Source: Spodoptera frugiperda (Eukaryota > Arthropoda > Insecta > Lepidoptera > Noctuidae). From it: 64,000 bases of DNA. Of this stretch, positions 1 to 11,725 are shown in pieces. A program made the translations under genes and the position numbers. The stretch spans positions 6,342,103 to 6,406,102 of the forward strand of contig NC_064224.1 of NCBI RefSeq assembly GCF_023101765.2, read 5' to 3'. Under the pieces are notes generated by a model. The model made no database searches and was not told where the DNA came from. It worked only from the letters and a program-made list of their open reading frames with translations. Positions within the stretch are counted from its first letter, which is position 1; every line of letters begins with the position of its first letter.

Positions 1-34
1 CCATGAAAAAATATTAGGATACAAAGAGCTGAAG

Positions 35-114
35 ATCGAGCTTAGTGGCGTGCCATTGGAGAAGCCTAGGTAAATCCAGTAGTGGACGAAAACGGGCTGG
101 TGATGACGATGATA
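35..114 (+). repeat. Lepidopteran LINE 3'-tail remnant
   Basis: GCCATTGGAGAAGCCTAGG, then CCAGTAGTGGACGAAAACGG and GGTGATGACGATGATATG. This is the 'CCAGTAGTGGAC...GATGATGAT' tail typical of non-LTR elements in moths; a similar piece lies at 24912-24983. Confidence 0.55.
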
Positions 115-1286
115 TGTGTCACAAAGTTTATTAACATACAGATTTATTTCTGTAGCTGAATAATCTATTCTAGTACCTAAATAATAAAGATTAATTAACA
201 AAGTAGCAATGGAAACACAGCTGACTGTAGTAGATCAAGTCAGACAAGTACAAAACAATTACGGCGACTATGCGATTAGTCGTTCGTGTGATTATCGTAA
301 GGATAATCGCGGAGTCTGGCGACAATCTCCTGCGTCAATCAGGCCTCGATATAGCATGTTGTTATGTGTCGTTAGTGATACAGTTTGCTTGGTGCGCGTA
401 TGGTTGGCAACATATTGAAATGTTGTGGCGTGAAGTTTTAAATATTTTCTTTTCTTTAGATACTTGTTCCTGTTAATGGGTTTTGGAGAGAAAAAAATAA
501 TGCTGTATTAGGTAGAGTATTGGATACTTTCTTCAATAATTTGGGTACAATTTGTCCCTAAGGTTAACTGGTAGAAAATGTCAAAGTACATTTGTACCTA
601 CCGTTATGAATTTAAATACATATAAGTTTGAGCTTTAAAAATGTATTCATTGTTGTTAAACCACCAATTGGGTAGTCTCCAAGGTCAAAAATATTTTTTT
701 TTCACATTTCAATACATTAAAATTTCCCAAAATAATCGTACTTTCATTCATTAATTTGACGTAAATCCAAATTATATTTTTTTAAATTCTAACAATTTTT
801 TGAGAATTAAGTTCTGTGCTATTTGACGTAAAAATTTGATGACGTCATAAGAAGCGATCTCCTACAAAATTCATAGAAAAGTATAGTTTTTAACATTTCG
901 ATAAAAGTATTGAATTTGACTAGTTGGAAACTACCGTACACTACCGTACCATACACTAGGTAGGTAGAGCAATTTTTTCCGTCATCAGTACGTACATGGA
1001 CATCAAACAACAACAACACAGACAGACAGACAAGCAATACTTCATCGTTATCTCCATCATTTCCAGTTAGTGCCTTAGTACCAAAGTACCAATACTGAGC
1101 TGTAATTAACCACCCCCCCCTCTCGTTAAACCAGTAGGTAGCAACCTAATGACTATAGTTTACAAACAAGAAACAAGACCATTGATTATTTTAAAATTAA
1201 TTAAATAACGTCGACGCACGATAAAATTGTGAAAAATTACATGTTTTCGCGTTAAATATGTAAATTGAGGAGTGAGTACCAGTACC

Positions 1287-1434
1287 CTCAGTACGAGTTT
1301 GTTTTATGTTTAAGGAGATCGAAACGAGACCGTATTTGGCGCTCTCATTGGCCGGTTCGAATAAACCAACCAATTAGAACGCCGAACGCGCTTTAGTTTC
1401 GATTACTTTAAACGGAAAGCAAACTCGTACTAAG
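1287..1434. mobile_element. Fold-back (MITE-like) element
   Basis: Imperfect inverted repeat: the left arm begins CTCAGTACGAGTTTG and the right arm ends CAAACTCGTACTAAG. Matching continues inward through ATCGAAACGAG / CTTTAGTTTCGAT and ATTGGCCGG / CCAACCAAT, so nearly the whole 148 bp folds back. No convincing target duplication was identified. Confidence 0.7.
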
Positions 1435-1829
1435 GACACAGGTTGTGAGTACTTGGTACTTGGGAGTGACGCCAAGACATTACAGTGATCGAGTAGTTGA
1501 TTGTGGAGTATGAGCACTTTAATGATTCTTGTTCTTTTTCATATTTTTGCGCTTTAGTTGTTAATTTAATATCATGTGCCCCGAAGGGACAGTCACACAG
1601 AGTCAAGGACTAGAGGATTTGCATGTCCTTGTGTGTTATTTATTTTATAGTTGTCTGTGTGTAAGATAAGAGTAATTTATATGGTTACTAAGATTTACAT
1701 TGACACTTCACTTAACTACAACACTAGGTCACAACAATTGCTCATAGAAGAGATGTTTTCTGGGATCAAACATGCTTCGTGCTATTTAGGTATACACATG
1801 TAAGCATAAATGCAACAGATATATACTAA

Positions 1830-1887
1830 CATCAACAGCCTATTAGTGGCCCCTGCTGAGCAAAGTTTCTACTCACATGGAGATAGG
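1830..1887 (-). repeat. LINE-tail-like repeat remnant
   Basis: CATCAACAGCCTATTAGTGG and CCCTGCTGAGCAAAGTTTCT match, in reverse, the copy at 7781-7891. Confidence 0.6.
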
Positions 1888-2499
1888 TACTTACTTTTGT
1901 TCAATTTAAATTCGCATATGGGTCTCCAGCCATGGATATTATGGGATTACTTACACATTCACACATTTTAAAAAATCTACATGAATTCTTAGGGACTTTG
2001 GGAATTGCACACCAAACGCGCTTCATCCAAATCATCCAACCATGCACCACACAGTTTTTAAACTATCAAAAATTGTGCAACAAACAAAATTGTAAGTGCC
2101 TGCATGGTATCTCCGTCTGTTTCTGATTTCCTGGTACCAGTAGCCGCCAGCCACCCACTGAGTGCGCCCGCTAATACATATCTAATTAAATTAGCCACCT
2201 TTAACCAGCGTAAGTGCACTGTGCAATAAAATCTTAGATACCCGTAACCTCTGGGGTTTGAGGGTTCCGCTGGATTGATAAAGTAGGTTAGTGTTTTATT
2301 TTTGTAATAACTAAGTCGTACAATATTAAATGTACATTCATTCACTTCTAGAAAATTCTTGAAGAATTTTAATTTAAGAAGAACTTCTGTTCTTTATTTT
2401 AGGAATAAATTCAAACTGTTACCAGGTGGTAGACAATTTTGTTACCTAAGTCATAGAATATTGAATGAACATTCACTTCTAGCCATATACGAATTCTTT

Positions 2500-2585
2500 T
2501 ATGGAATAGGGGGCATCTGATGGCAAACGATCAGCGCTACTCACCCGTAACATCAGAGGAGGCACAGTTCGTTGCCAGATGAGGA
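2500..2585 (+). repeat. Copy of the 'CACCTGATGGTAAGC' interspersed family (diverged)
   Basis: GGGCATCTGATGGCAAACGA, CACCCGTAACATCAGAGG and GTTGCCAGATGAGG follow the block order of the fuller copies at 11985-12240 and 14610-14730. Confidence 0.65.
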
Positions 2586-2614
2586 AACCCTAGACACCAG
2601 AGTGCAATTCAGAC

Positions 2615-2865
2615 TTTTTACTTGTGGACGCGTACCTTTAATGTTTATTTACGTCACTGAGGAAGTGAGGACTTAGTACGCATCGCACGCAACGGATTTT
2701 AGTTTGCCTTGTATAGAAACTCATATAACTGCGTCCACTGATCCGCATCGTACGGACCGCATCATCAGCAATGCCTACATGCGATGCGTACTGATGACGT
2801 CTTACAGAATGCGTACGGATGCGTGCGATGCGTACGACGCGGGCCTGTGGACGCTTACCTTTATA
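2615..2865. repeat. CpG-rich repeat with inverted CGATGCGTAC motifs
   Basis: GTACGCATCGCACGC (2676-2690) has its exact reverse complement at 2821-2835, and further CGATGCGTAC and ACGGATGCG variants lie between. The outer edges are direct repeats (TGTGGACGCGTACCTTTA near 2622 and TGTGGACGCTTACCTTTA near 2854). It is probably a non-autonomous DNA element. The 129-codon minus-strand ORF over it is a by-product of CpG richness. Confidence 0.55.
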
Positions 2866-3659
2866 GGCCGTATAGGTTGACATGTTTACCACTACAGAAC
2901 CCCAAAAATCTACCAAAAGTACACACAATCCTACAGTAACACGCACACCTAGGTATGTCTGTATAAACAGTAAATGCTCATCATATAATGGCGGAGTAAC
3001 GCATAAATGTATTATTACTGATATCATATGAAATTGTGGATAATATCATTGCTGTAATAGACCGCCTTAATGGGAACGCTTTGGTATTACGTACCAATTT
3101 CCCATGACCTCCCACTCCCCTTTGTACCAACTCTTACTAATGTAACATTTGCGTTTCACTTCAACCTTATTTTTGTAACTATAAGAGTGGGTTTAGCGTG
3201 TCTGGTTGTAATTGTAATGTGGTTTTGTCTTCAAAGGGGGAGTTTTAATACACGTTCAAAGTTCAAGCGACTTTGGTCCTTAACCACATTAAGTTATTTA
3301 GCCATACGCCAGCAATTTCGCTATTAACTATTAGATCGTTTTGAAATCAATTTCTGGTGCCACGTTACATTTATATTTGTTTTTTTCAACGCTATTTAAT
3401 ATAGTCTAATGTTTGCTTGGCTATGTTTTTCTTTTGTAACTACTGATATAACAAAAAAGTGTGTATTTAATTTAAAGATATGAAATGTTTGGTATATGAC
3501 GTTCAGTAGCGATTTGAACTCTGGTTTTCAATTAAAAATTATGATCTTGCGGTTTTGTAGTCTAATAAATAAATTAGTCTATCTTCAGATAATATTATAT
3601 CTGCTCAACTATAATAATTTAATTTAATGTAGGAAGTGTTCGTTTATTGACTTTCAGCA

Positions 3660-3885
3660 ACGTCACGCCTTTTATCCCTGAAGGGGTAGGCAGAGGTGCA
3701 CATTACGGCACCGTAATGCCGCTATACAATGTACATACACACCTAAATCCTGGGCCCAATAATTTCTAGACTCCGTGCTACTACTGAGACGAAAATCCGT
3801 AAAAACCCACTTTGTCCGACCCGGTAATCGAAGCTGAGACTCCGTATGTCCGGCAGTCGCACTTGCGACCACTCGACCAATGAGG
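3660..3885 (+). repeat. Interspersed repeat, 'CACGCCTTTTATCCC' family
   Basis: Begins CACGCCTTTTATCCCTGAAG and GGTAGGCAGAGGTGCACAT, and continues to a diverged region ending CACTCGACCAATGAGGCAG. Related pieces are at 10795-10860 and 40595-40640. The type is common in moths; its class is not clear from this copy. Confidence 0.6.
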
Positions 3886-4287
3886 CAGTATTGACTTTCA
3901 GCTCAGCTTTAATGGTTTTTCAGGTACCTACATCGTACGTAGCACTGCAAAAGGCAGGACACTCTCTACCCACTGTTTAGTTACGTACTGATACCTATTA
4001 TAGGGGAAAGTATATAGTCTATCGGTAGATAGATAAGTGCAAGGATAGGTCCTTAATAAACCATTTTCAGGATAATCGTCTGTCAAATTAACTCTAGATT
4101 TTCAGAGATTTCTGAAGTTGATCAGCTTCGTGAACATTGACTTCGTATTACTTTATAATTATACTTTTAAATACTCTATTATAGACCAAAGTTGGACATT
4201 ATGTTAAATAAGTATATTACAAAGATTATCATAGGATAAGATTATAATGGAACTTGGAACATAACGTAAAACAAGGCATGATGTTAC

Positions 4288-4362
4288 TGGAGTCCAAACC
4301 CCCAAAAGTTTGCCAACGTACTTGAAATTCCTCTGGCGTTGTATGGTGTCTATGGCTGGCAC
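4288..4362 (-). repeat. Fragment of the 'CACCTGATGGTAAGC' family
   Basis: Reverse-orientation blocks AACCCCCAAAAGTTTGCCAA, TTCCTCTGGCGTTGTATG and GTCTATGGCTGGCAC correspond to the fuller copy at 19368-19575. Confidence 0.55.
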
Positions 4363-4569
4363 TAACACTTATTTATTTGTTTATTTTATTTTTAGCCATG
4401 GTCGTCCCTCTACAGGGCAAAAGTCTCCCTACCTTCCTTCCACTCGTCTCTTTGTAGAGCTTTCTGCTTACCTACTTAATTGCTTACCATCAGACAAATC
4501 CGTCTACTCTTTTACCCCCGAAACACATACGAAGGTAAAATTAGATTCTTCAATACTTTTTTTGACCTC

Positions 4570-4682
4570 AAAGTGGGAAATCCTCATAGAGCCCTCTTGC
4601 CTGAGGAGTCAGAAAAGGCCGGTCAGACTCTTACTGACTAAAATCCCCGGTGTCCCGTCTCCTACGTGGGTACGAGGGCGCA
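4570..4682 (-). repeat. Diverged relative of the 'GGCTCCGGCTCG' SINE-like family
   Basis: It shares the GTCAGACTCTTACTGACTAA core and the order of neighbouring blocks, but the flanking parts differ (GGTGTCCCGTCTCCTACGTG in place of the usual GTTCCTACTCCTGC). The 142-codon ORF over it (4310-4738) has no recognisable domain and is repeat-derived. Confidence 0.55.
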
Positions 4683-4739
4683 GGAAACGAAATTCTTCCA
4701 CAGCCTTCCACTCCACAGCCAGCTTGATTAGATTCTAAT

Positions 4740-7700
4740 ACTTAGCTCAAATAAAAATTCCACGGAACTAAAAAGGAAATTCCTAGTCCCGCTACAGCAT
4801 AGCCAATAAATAAAGAAACACGTACTCATTAATAAGAATCCCATCGAAGTACTAACACAGCATCCATCATCCAGCGGTGTGTGGTCTTGTCTCTGGTACA
4901 ATTAGAGGGGCGCTATTGTGCCCCGTACTCTATACTCTATGGGAAACCGTGTTTGTAATGCCACCTCTAATTCTCGACTTTCAACTGTGATTTATTGTGT
5001 TTTTATTTTTTATTTATGATCGAGTCAAGGGCCAATGAATTTGAGATGTTATAATTAGTGGTTTATTAAGAGTTAAGAGGGAGATTGGCTTTAATTGTAG
5101 AGGTTTAATAGAAATTGTTATGCAAAGATGATTCGTTTTTAGAGAGATTTTCAATTTCAATTAGGTACTTTGTTACCTAAAATAGGGATGAAGACGGAGT
5201 AAGAAAATTAAAAATCTATTGAGTTCGTCAGTTAAGTAATGAAAACAATATTAGACACGTAATTTTTATTTTTTCATATAAGTTAACAATGCTTAGATTA
5301 AACAAGTCAAAGTTTTGGAGTGCGAGCAAATTCGTCATTTCTGCGTATAAAATGTACCTGGAAATGACGTCACTCGATATAATCAATATATCTTCTAACG
5401 TCTCCTTACTTTTATGAAGTGACAAAATTTACTGAAAATGACGGGTTTACTCACGTACATTCATAGAGAAAAGCTCTACAAGTTTCAAGTCACAGAGGGG
5501 CTCTTCATTATGAGCAGTGTGCGTCTGTGCGTGTGTTATTTAAATATAGTTTAATTACTTTTTATTTTAGAAACCAATCAGATATTCAGCTTGTCCTTAA
5601 CATAACTGCTTAGATACTACTAAGTCACATCTTTCAGATCTTACACAATCCAAAAACAAAAACACCATCAAATAAAATCACCAAATTATTAATCCAAACA
5701 TCTAATTTCCATTGAATAATACGTTAAATTGATGCAAACAGACAAACATACACACATACATAAAGCAAGCTTTCTCTCACGCCTACATTACTAGAAGGTA
5801 AATGTTTTGTCCGTGTATCCATTTGCCGTAATGTTGCTATCATATCACGATTTCCTAATATAAAAGCTACGAGGTGGTCTATGAAGATTGCTTTAAAAAA
5901 ATCACATAATAGTAACATTGATATTGAACGCGACCAAAGAGTCTAGAAGTCAATTAATTTTAGTCTATTTTAATATGATGCAGGCTTTTTTTGCTGTTCT
6001 TTATTTGAAATGGTTTTGATGTGATGTTCTTTATTTGAAATGGATTTGAAGTTTTGATTCGTTTTTTTTTTACTTTCGTGTTAGGGTGACTTTTCACCAC
6101 TGTTGATAGAGTTACTGATAACTTAACTGCCATATTTAATATGGAAGAAAAGATAGTCAAATGCGCTACAGAAATTAAACCATTAAGCTCGTTTGTAATT
6201 ACATTTAGTTATTTTTTATAATATTGACAATATTACACAGACGTGTTAAAATAGTTATTAAAATATCATATTCAAATAACTACGTGTTCCTATTACAAGT
6301 AACGATATTCAATGACTAATCAATAAAATGAATAAAATCATAAAAACGACGTAAACTCGTATGTTACCACAAACCAGTGGCTACTGCTTTTACAAGCTAA
6401 GTAATATTTTATTCAAAACGGTCTATTGCTAATCAATCAATCAACCTATCAATTTGCTGTCATTTTTTATCACCGCCATCTTGATTGCTAACTCAGTAGA
6501 CATTTTATTGCTAGCTTATTCACAGGGCTTTTTAAAATTTAATTAATATAACGTTGTATCAGTTTTTATTAAACACATTGTCGATGCCAATAAAGTTAAG
6601 AATATAATAAAATTAGTACAAATCCACTATGAGGCGATGATAACTCCTTGCCTGCTAATAGACAGGCTGGCTATAAAGCCCACCTTATAGATACTCTATG
6701 GAGCAATAAATGAATAAAAACAATTACAGTATTACCAACTTAACAAAACATATACAAGCGAACACTTCAAGCAATACGACTTTTATGCCGTCGTGTTAAA
6801 GTTCAAATTGTAAAAGAGTTGAAATGTATCCTTTTACCAACTTTAAAAATAATTTTGGGCGGAGTGCGTTGTGTGAAAAGAGTGGCGCTACGTCACAGGC
6901 GGAAGCGATGGCGTTCTGATTTTTTTATAGCAAAACATTTTCCATTATGAATATTGATGTGTCGAATTAATAATTTCAAACGATGATACAGTTTTTGCAA
7001 CGTTCATTAGTGTCAGCGAGATGGTTTTTATAATTGCCATATAATATCAATTAGGTGGCCATAATAAAAGTCTAAGTATCTTCGTTTTAATTAGAAAACA
7101 CCTAATGTTGATAATAAATCTGGTTTTTGTGTACCAGTGGGTATATTATTGCGATTATTGGTAATTCGGTTATTGATATAATATTTTAGGCAATTATTAA
7201 TTTTAATGGATATCGTGAAAGACGATTCCGGGTGCGTTGATGTTTGCTTATTCAGGTTAATTTGTTCAGTAGCCTTTACTTTTTGTCCATTAAAACTATC
7301 GTTAATATTACATTTTTATAGCTTGTTGTTATTGCTTGCACACACGTATTATTATTATGTTTAGTTTATAAAAAGTTTTTTTTTAAGTTATAGACTTTAG
7401 TACAGTGAAACTTAAGTTAATTGTAAGTAAATAAGTAGTCCCTTATATAAAACTATTTTTGTGATATTATAACTATAATCTGTATTTATATAGGTTGCTG
7501 AAAAGGACATTGTTACTTTTTATTTTTAATCTCATTTAATTATTAGGTGTGTTATAGGCTTAATCACGTAACTGTTTGACGATGAAATCGACTAGTTTCA
7601 AGCCAACGACGCGGTGATTGTAGCGCTGCTACTGATTGTTTATTTAATCTTATTTCATTTTTAACTTAATTTAATTTTTGAAAATTATTGCAATAAAATA

Positions 7701-7780
7701 ACCATAATCATTAAAGAAGTAAGTATACTCACTACTTAGAACCACACTAAAAACTTAGAGTACCTACTCAATCATATGCA
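4740..7780. other. AT-rich intergenic DNA without supported genes
   Basis: Apart from the 30-bp duplication at 5995-6054 I see only AT-rich sequence, short chance ORFs (65 codons or fewer) and a GT-rich run near 5520. Nothing here resembles a known gene or element. Confidence 0.5.
5995..6054. repeat. 30-bp tandem duplication
   Basis: Two adjacent 30-bp units both start TGTTCTTTATTTGAAATGG; the second differs mainly at its 3' end. Confidence 0.85.
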
Positions 7781-7891
7781 TACGCACTCCAATCCGCATT
7801 GAGCAAGCGTGGTGATTAGTGCTGAAACCTTCTCCATGCGAGAACAGACTTTGGTCAGCAGTGGCCATTAATAGGCTGTTGATGATGATGA
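7781..7891 (+). repeat. LINE-tail-like interspersed repeat
   Basis: GCGTGGTGATTAGTGCTGAA, CCTTCTCCATGCGAGAACAG and ATAGGCTGTTGATGATGATG form the widespread lepidopteran tail sequence ending in GATGATGATG. Confidence 0.7.
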
Positions 7892-7964
7892 CTCAAACAT
7901 ACAAGTTACACAACCCGCTACCGCTTATAACCACACTCGCTAACTCCCACATCTTGCACCACAC

Positions 7965-8095
7965 ATGTCGGCGAGATGAAAGCGGTCGGCGCGTTTGAAG
8001 CTTCGCGGCGGCGCAATTAGGGCTCTCAGTAATGAGAGGAGCGACAGAGGCCACTAATCGGCGGTCTTAACACTCCGGGTTCGAATCAGAAGCGG
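7965..8095. promoter_or_regulatory. GC-rich island of unknown role
   Basis: It has markedly higher GC than its surroundings (GCGGTCGGCGCGTTTGAAGC, CGGCGGCGCAATTAGGGC) with an AATTAG homeodomain-type core. GGTTCGAATC near 8080 resembles a tRNA box B, so a SINE relic is an alternative. Confidence 0.25.
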
Positions 8096-8542
8096 ATCAC
8101 TTTATTGCTCTTGATTAGGAACTAGAAATCAAGTGGGGATTTACAATTGAGAATCTATTATATTTGGAGATTTTTTTTTTTGTTTGGGTCTAGTGTTTTC
8201 AGTAATTAGATGCCTAGATTATTCTATAATTTGTTACTTACCTTAATTTTTTTTTTCTTTTACACCCATGTGAAAATATTTTAAGCACGATGGGCCTTTT
8301 TAGAATAAAGAAAGTCATACTATGAACAAAATTAACATAAGAGTGCTTTCATTTTAGTTTTAATTATTTCTTCAACTAGATAAATAACAAGCGATTTAAA
8401 ATTTTTAAGGCTTTAAAGAAACTAATTAATGAAGGAAACCAATGTTAAGTACTCTACATAATAAGGTAAATAAACATATCTACCAAATTTTTCTGGCAAC
8501 TATCACATACCAAATTACTCCCAACTTTTCTTTTTTAAGCTT

Positions 8543-8732
8543 TGCCCCACACTAGGTTTTTCTCCTGCGTCGTGGGTGTACAAACATACAAGTTCATACA
8601 TACTTTTTACATGACACCCAGACCCGAAACAACTATTTATAAATCACACAATGAGTTGTTCCGTGCAGGAATCGAAACCGCTACACGTTGCACGGCAGCC
8701 GGTTGCCCAGCCACCGCACCAACCGTGCAGTC
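8543..8732 (-). mobile_element. tRNA-derived SINE, near full length
   Basis: Read on the minus strand it starts GACTGCACGGTTGGTGCGGT (box A-like TGG..CGGTGGCTGGG), has GGTTTCGATTCC (box B-like GGTTCGATTCC) about 50 bp later, and ends CCTAGTGTGGGGC. The two-box layout of a tRNA promoter and the interspersed copies identify a SINE. ORFs across it are not genes. Confidence 0.8.
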
Positions 8733-9024
8733 ATTACTCCCAAGCACTTCGCAAAGGATAAAGAATGCAATCCAATGACTCAACAAATACCTAAACAAAA
8801 GCGGTGGAAGTTGATAGAACCAATTTTTATAACAGGTAAACTTATTAGAACCTTTCGGTGCAAAAACTACAGTTTATTACGTTTAATTAGGATACTAGTG
8901 TGAATTTTGGACTCGTGGATATAAGTTGTAGCCGCTTCGATGCTTAGTTCAACCGCTTTTCAGCCCTATAAACCATAGAACATAAATGTTGAATAGAAAA
9001 ATCCAACTAAGGCGATTCAGACCC

Positions 9025-9152
9025 AGAGCTGCGGACTACCTAGCGAGTTACCGGGGCTTCGGCTCGAAGAGCAAGAGCAGAAACCGGGTAGTTTTTAGTC
9101 AGTAGGAGTCTGACACTCTCTCGCATTGCCCAAAGCGGGAGAAGACATTGAA
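9025..9152 (+). repeat. Copy of the 'GGCTCCGGCTCG' SINE-like family
   Basis: It runs from GAGCTGCGGACTACCTAGCG through ACCGGGGCTTCGGCTCG and TTTTTAGTCAGTAGGAGTCTG to GGGAGAAGACATTG, colinear with the TSD-bounded copy at 53400-53550 but with several substitutions. Confidence 0.8.
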
Positions 9153-9195
9153 TAAGAAGCCTTAAAAAATTTGGGGTATTTACCCCAGATTTTGT

Positions 9196-9334
9196 GGACT
9201 AGGTAACGCATTTGCGTTACCTAGTCCGCAGCCATACCTAATGGCTATAATACCTAATAGTATAATTAGTATAGTTTCGGAAGACCTTGCCGGCTTATCG
9301 AGATTCCGACTCGGAGCAGTAGGAACGGGGTGGT
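9196..9334 (+). repeat. Degenerate second copy of the same family, headed by a perfect palindrome
   Basis: 9196-9227 is a perfect inverted repeat: GGACTAGGTAACGCA, TT spacer, then its reverse complement. The arms resemble the GCGGACTACCTAGCG head of the family. Further on, 9284-9334 matches the family body (CCGGCTTATCGAG, GAGCAGTAGGAACGGGGTGG). This looks like a rearranged copy next to that at 9025-9152. Confidence 0.6.
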
Positions 9335-10790
9335 TTATAATATACTCCATATTGTGACATTTTAAATACTTATGTTTCAGGACGCACAATATGTCACACT
9401 CCTTATAAAACAAATAGTAACCTACGATCAGAACCTATGATTGGCTCTTTAATACTAATATAAAGGGTATTTAAATGTCGAAACTTCTGCTGTTAGGAAG
9501 GAAATACAATTTTATTAAACCAATGCTGATGCTCTAAGTAATCCTATCAAATGCTTAATCTTTTACATTAAAACGTGTTTATCTTCTTTACAATACACCG
9601 ACGAGATACTATAACAAACTCTCTATCATCCAATTCGGTGACAGTATTCATCACTCGATTCAAAACCGAGTCTATTCACAAACGAAGCGGAAGATCGATG
9701 ACAAAAATAAATAGTCAACTAACCAAAAAGGTCCCACTAACAATTGTGCTACCAAAACGAACTGAAACGATACAAAAAAGGTTTCATATCCACCGAACAT
9801 CGATTCAAATGCATTTTAATGTCAATTTACACCTTCAAGTATTATTGATCATCTATTTTGAACATCACCAACAAATAACTGTGACAACTCAGTCGAAACG
9901 ACCCTTCCATTGCTGGTTTGCTTCAAGTGCTACACAAAAACATCGAACACAATCGGTAATGGATTGTAAACACACAAAAAAAGGGAATTGGAAAGAGTTG
10001 TATTTTATAATAGAACTGATTAGAAAGGAACCCGAATCTTTTGTGGTTCAAAAACGGTCCATAATGTGACATCCGTTGATGACAGATGACTGAATGGATA
10101 GATATCGACATTCACTCAAAATTGAACCTTAAAATCATTGTCACCATATCCAAATTTGGTTATATTTCGATATCCATTGCCGTATTGAAACACCAAAAAC
10201 TTAGAAAAGCCTGTACAAAATCAGCAATGTACGTTAAAATTTGCCTTTTTAGCCATATTTACTCTTAAATCAAATAAGTTTTGTAATCCTGTAAAGAAGA
10301 CTAAATAATGTCCAAATACGGAGGCGCTAAAAGGTGGTCCTTTGGCAATGCACACAGAATTGAGATGTTTACTTTAAGATAATTATGTTTGTATGTTTCT
10401 ACCTCGTTTTCATGTTCTCCTGCTAAAATTAGCGAGGACATTTGAAAACTGCGTCCCAATGCATCATAAAATATCGTTAGTTTTTTTGAACACGTCATGC
10501 AAGAACAATGTGATAGGAAGCCATTTTGTTGCACAGATAATTAAATGAGTAAATAAAGAAGTCCAAATAGTGTTTTTTTATTATTTTAAGGTTATTGCAA
10601 TTATTTGTTGGCAAAAATAGCTTGCCTAATCAGAGGATCGTCTCTAGAAACGCGAACGTTGGGCTTTTTTCGGTCTTTCGAAAACTTCTCAGTAGTAGCA
10701 CGGAGTTTGGAAATGTGCCCAGTATATGGCAATAGGCTCACCACCTATTACATGGGACTTGTACACAAATGGTGAAAAGTGAGTGAACAT
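9335..10790. other. Unexplained stretch with a long ORF
   Basis: No repeat family was recognised. The plus strand between about 9590 and 10050 is noticeably poor in G and rich in A and C, and it carries the longest unexplained ORF of the window (9575-10069). Confidence 0.4.
9575..10069 (+). other. Unassigned 164-codon ORF
   Basis: The predicted product is basic and rich in Thr, Ile, His and Lys, with no domain, signal peptide or membrane segment I can recognise. Low G on the plus strand depletes TAG and TGA and may by itself explain the length. There is no obvious promoter, splice pattern or polyadenylation context. It could be a decayed element, an unannotated short gene or chance; I favour chance or a decayed repeat. 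Confidence 0.2.
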
Positions 10791-10794
10791 TGTA

Positions 10795-10860
10795 TAGCGG
10801 TATTACGTGCCGTAATCTGCACCTCTGCCTATTCGGGGATGAAAGGCGTGACGTTGCAAG
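10795..10860 (-). repeat. Fragment of the 'CACGCCTTTTATCCC' family
   Basis: GCGGTATTACGTGCCGTAAT and CACCTCTGCCTATTCGGGG...AAAGGCGTGACGTTGC are the reverse of the 3660-3885 copy. Confidence 0.65.
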
Positions 10861-11112
10861 ATAAAACCTATATGACTTATCAGTAGATAATGTATGTATG
10901 GTACATATTAATATCACCCTCAGCAAGTAACTACCGAGCACTGCCCATGAATATGATGAGACATTAGCATCTGCGATAAATTATCTATTCATAGTCCTTG
11001 CGACTATCTCCTATCCTAGCTCTGGTGGTAATGAATATCTACGACTGCATTGGTTGAAGGAGTCGAAAAAATAACTACTGCACTGTGGTGTAACCTAGTA
11101 GCTTTTTTTTTG

Positions 11113-11255
11113 AGGGGGTAAATCATCTAATGACTTCTCCTGCCTTCGGCGAGGCGAGAGGGAGTGTTAGACACTTACTGACTAAAACCACCCCGTTCTT
11201 ACTCCTGCTTTTCGAGCCGGAGCCCCGGTAAACCCGTTGTAGTCCGCAGCTCTGA
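11113..11255 (-). repeat. Copy of the 'GGCTCCGGCTCG' SINE-like family
   Basis: Minus-strand copy running from GGGGGTAAATCATCTAATGA through CTTTTCGAGCCGGAGCCCCG to TAGTCCGCAGCTC, nearly full length. Confidence 0.85.
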
Positions 11256-11595
11256 AACTAGTAGCCTGCTCCAGTTTCGACTGGGTTCTATTTGCTGTTT
11301 AGTTTCCTATTTTTGTTTTGCTCTGGCCATTAGGATCAAATCAAATAAAGAATGATTTAATTTCATTCAGTTGTTCTAAAGTTATGATGTTCATTAAAAA
11401 AGGGAGACAGAAAACTACTCGTACGTGTGAGAATTAGATTTTATAGATACCTATGTGACAAGTACTTATGTTTCTTTAAGGTACTCGATAAAGAATGGTG
11501 TTATAAATAATCGAAATAGTCCTAGATTCAAAGTAAAATAACCCTTTTCGTTCTCGTATTTCGGGTAAAACTATGAGTCCTGATGAGACCTACCT

Positions 11596-11725
11596 GACTG
11601 CATGGTTGGTGCAGTGGTTGGATAACTGGCTGACTTGGAACATGTAAAGGGTTCGATTCTCGTACGCAGCAACTGGAGTGGAGTGGAGTGTGATCCACGC
11701 AGATTTTTTTGGAATTTAGGATGTC
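11596..11725 (+). mobile_element. tRNA-derived SINE head
   Basis: It begins GACTGCATGGTTGGTGCAGT and carries GGGTTCGATTCTCGTACGCA, matching the tRNA-like head of the SINE at 8543-8732 in the opposite orientation. A short GAGTG tandem run follows (11675-11690) before the copy fades. Confidence 0.7.

Noticed and set aside
2638..3027. 129-codon minus-strand ORF
   Set aside because: It overlaps the CpG-rich inverted-motif repeat; the composition explains the lack of stops.
4310..4738. 142-codon plus-strand ORF
   Set aside because: It runs across fragments of two interspersed repeat families (4288-4362 and 4570-4682) and has no domain.
8542..8778. 78-codon plus-strand ORF
   Set aside because: It is the antisense of a tRNA-derived SINE.
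11596..11680. Possible tRNA gene with box A and box B motifs
   Set aside because: No acceptor-stem pairing is evident and the sequence continues as a dispersed SINE.
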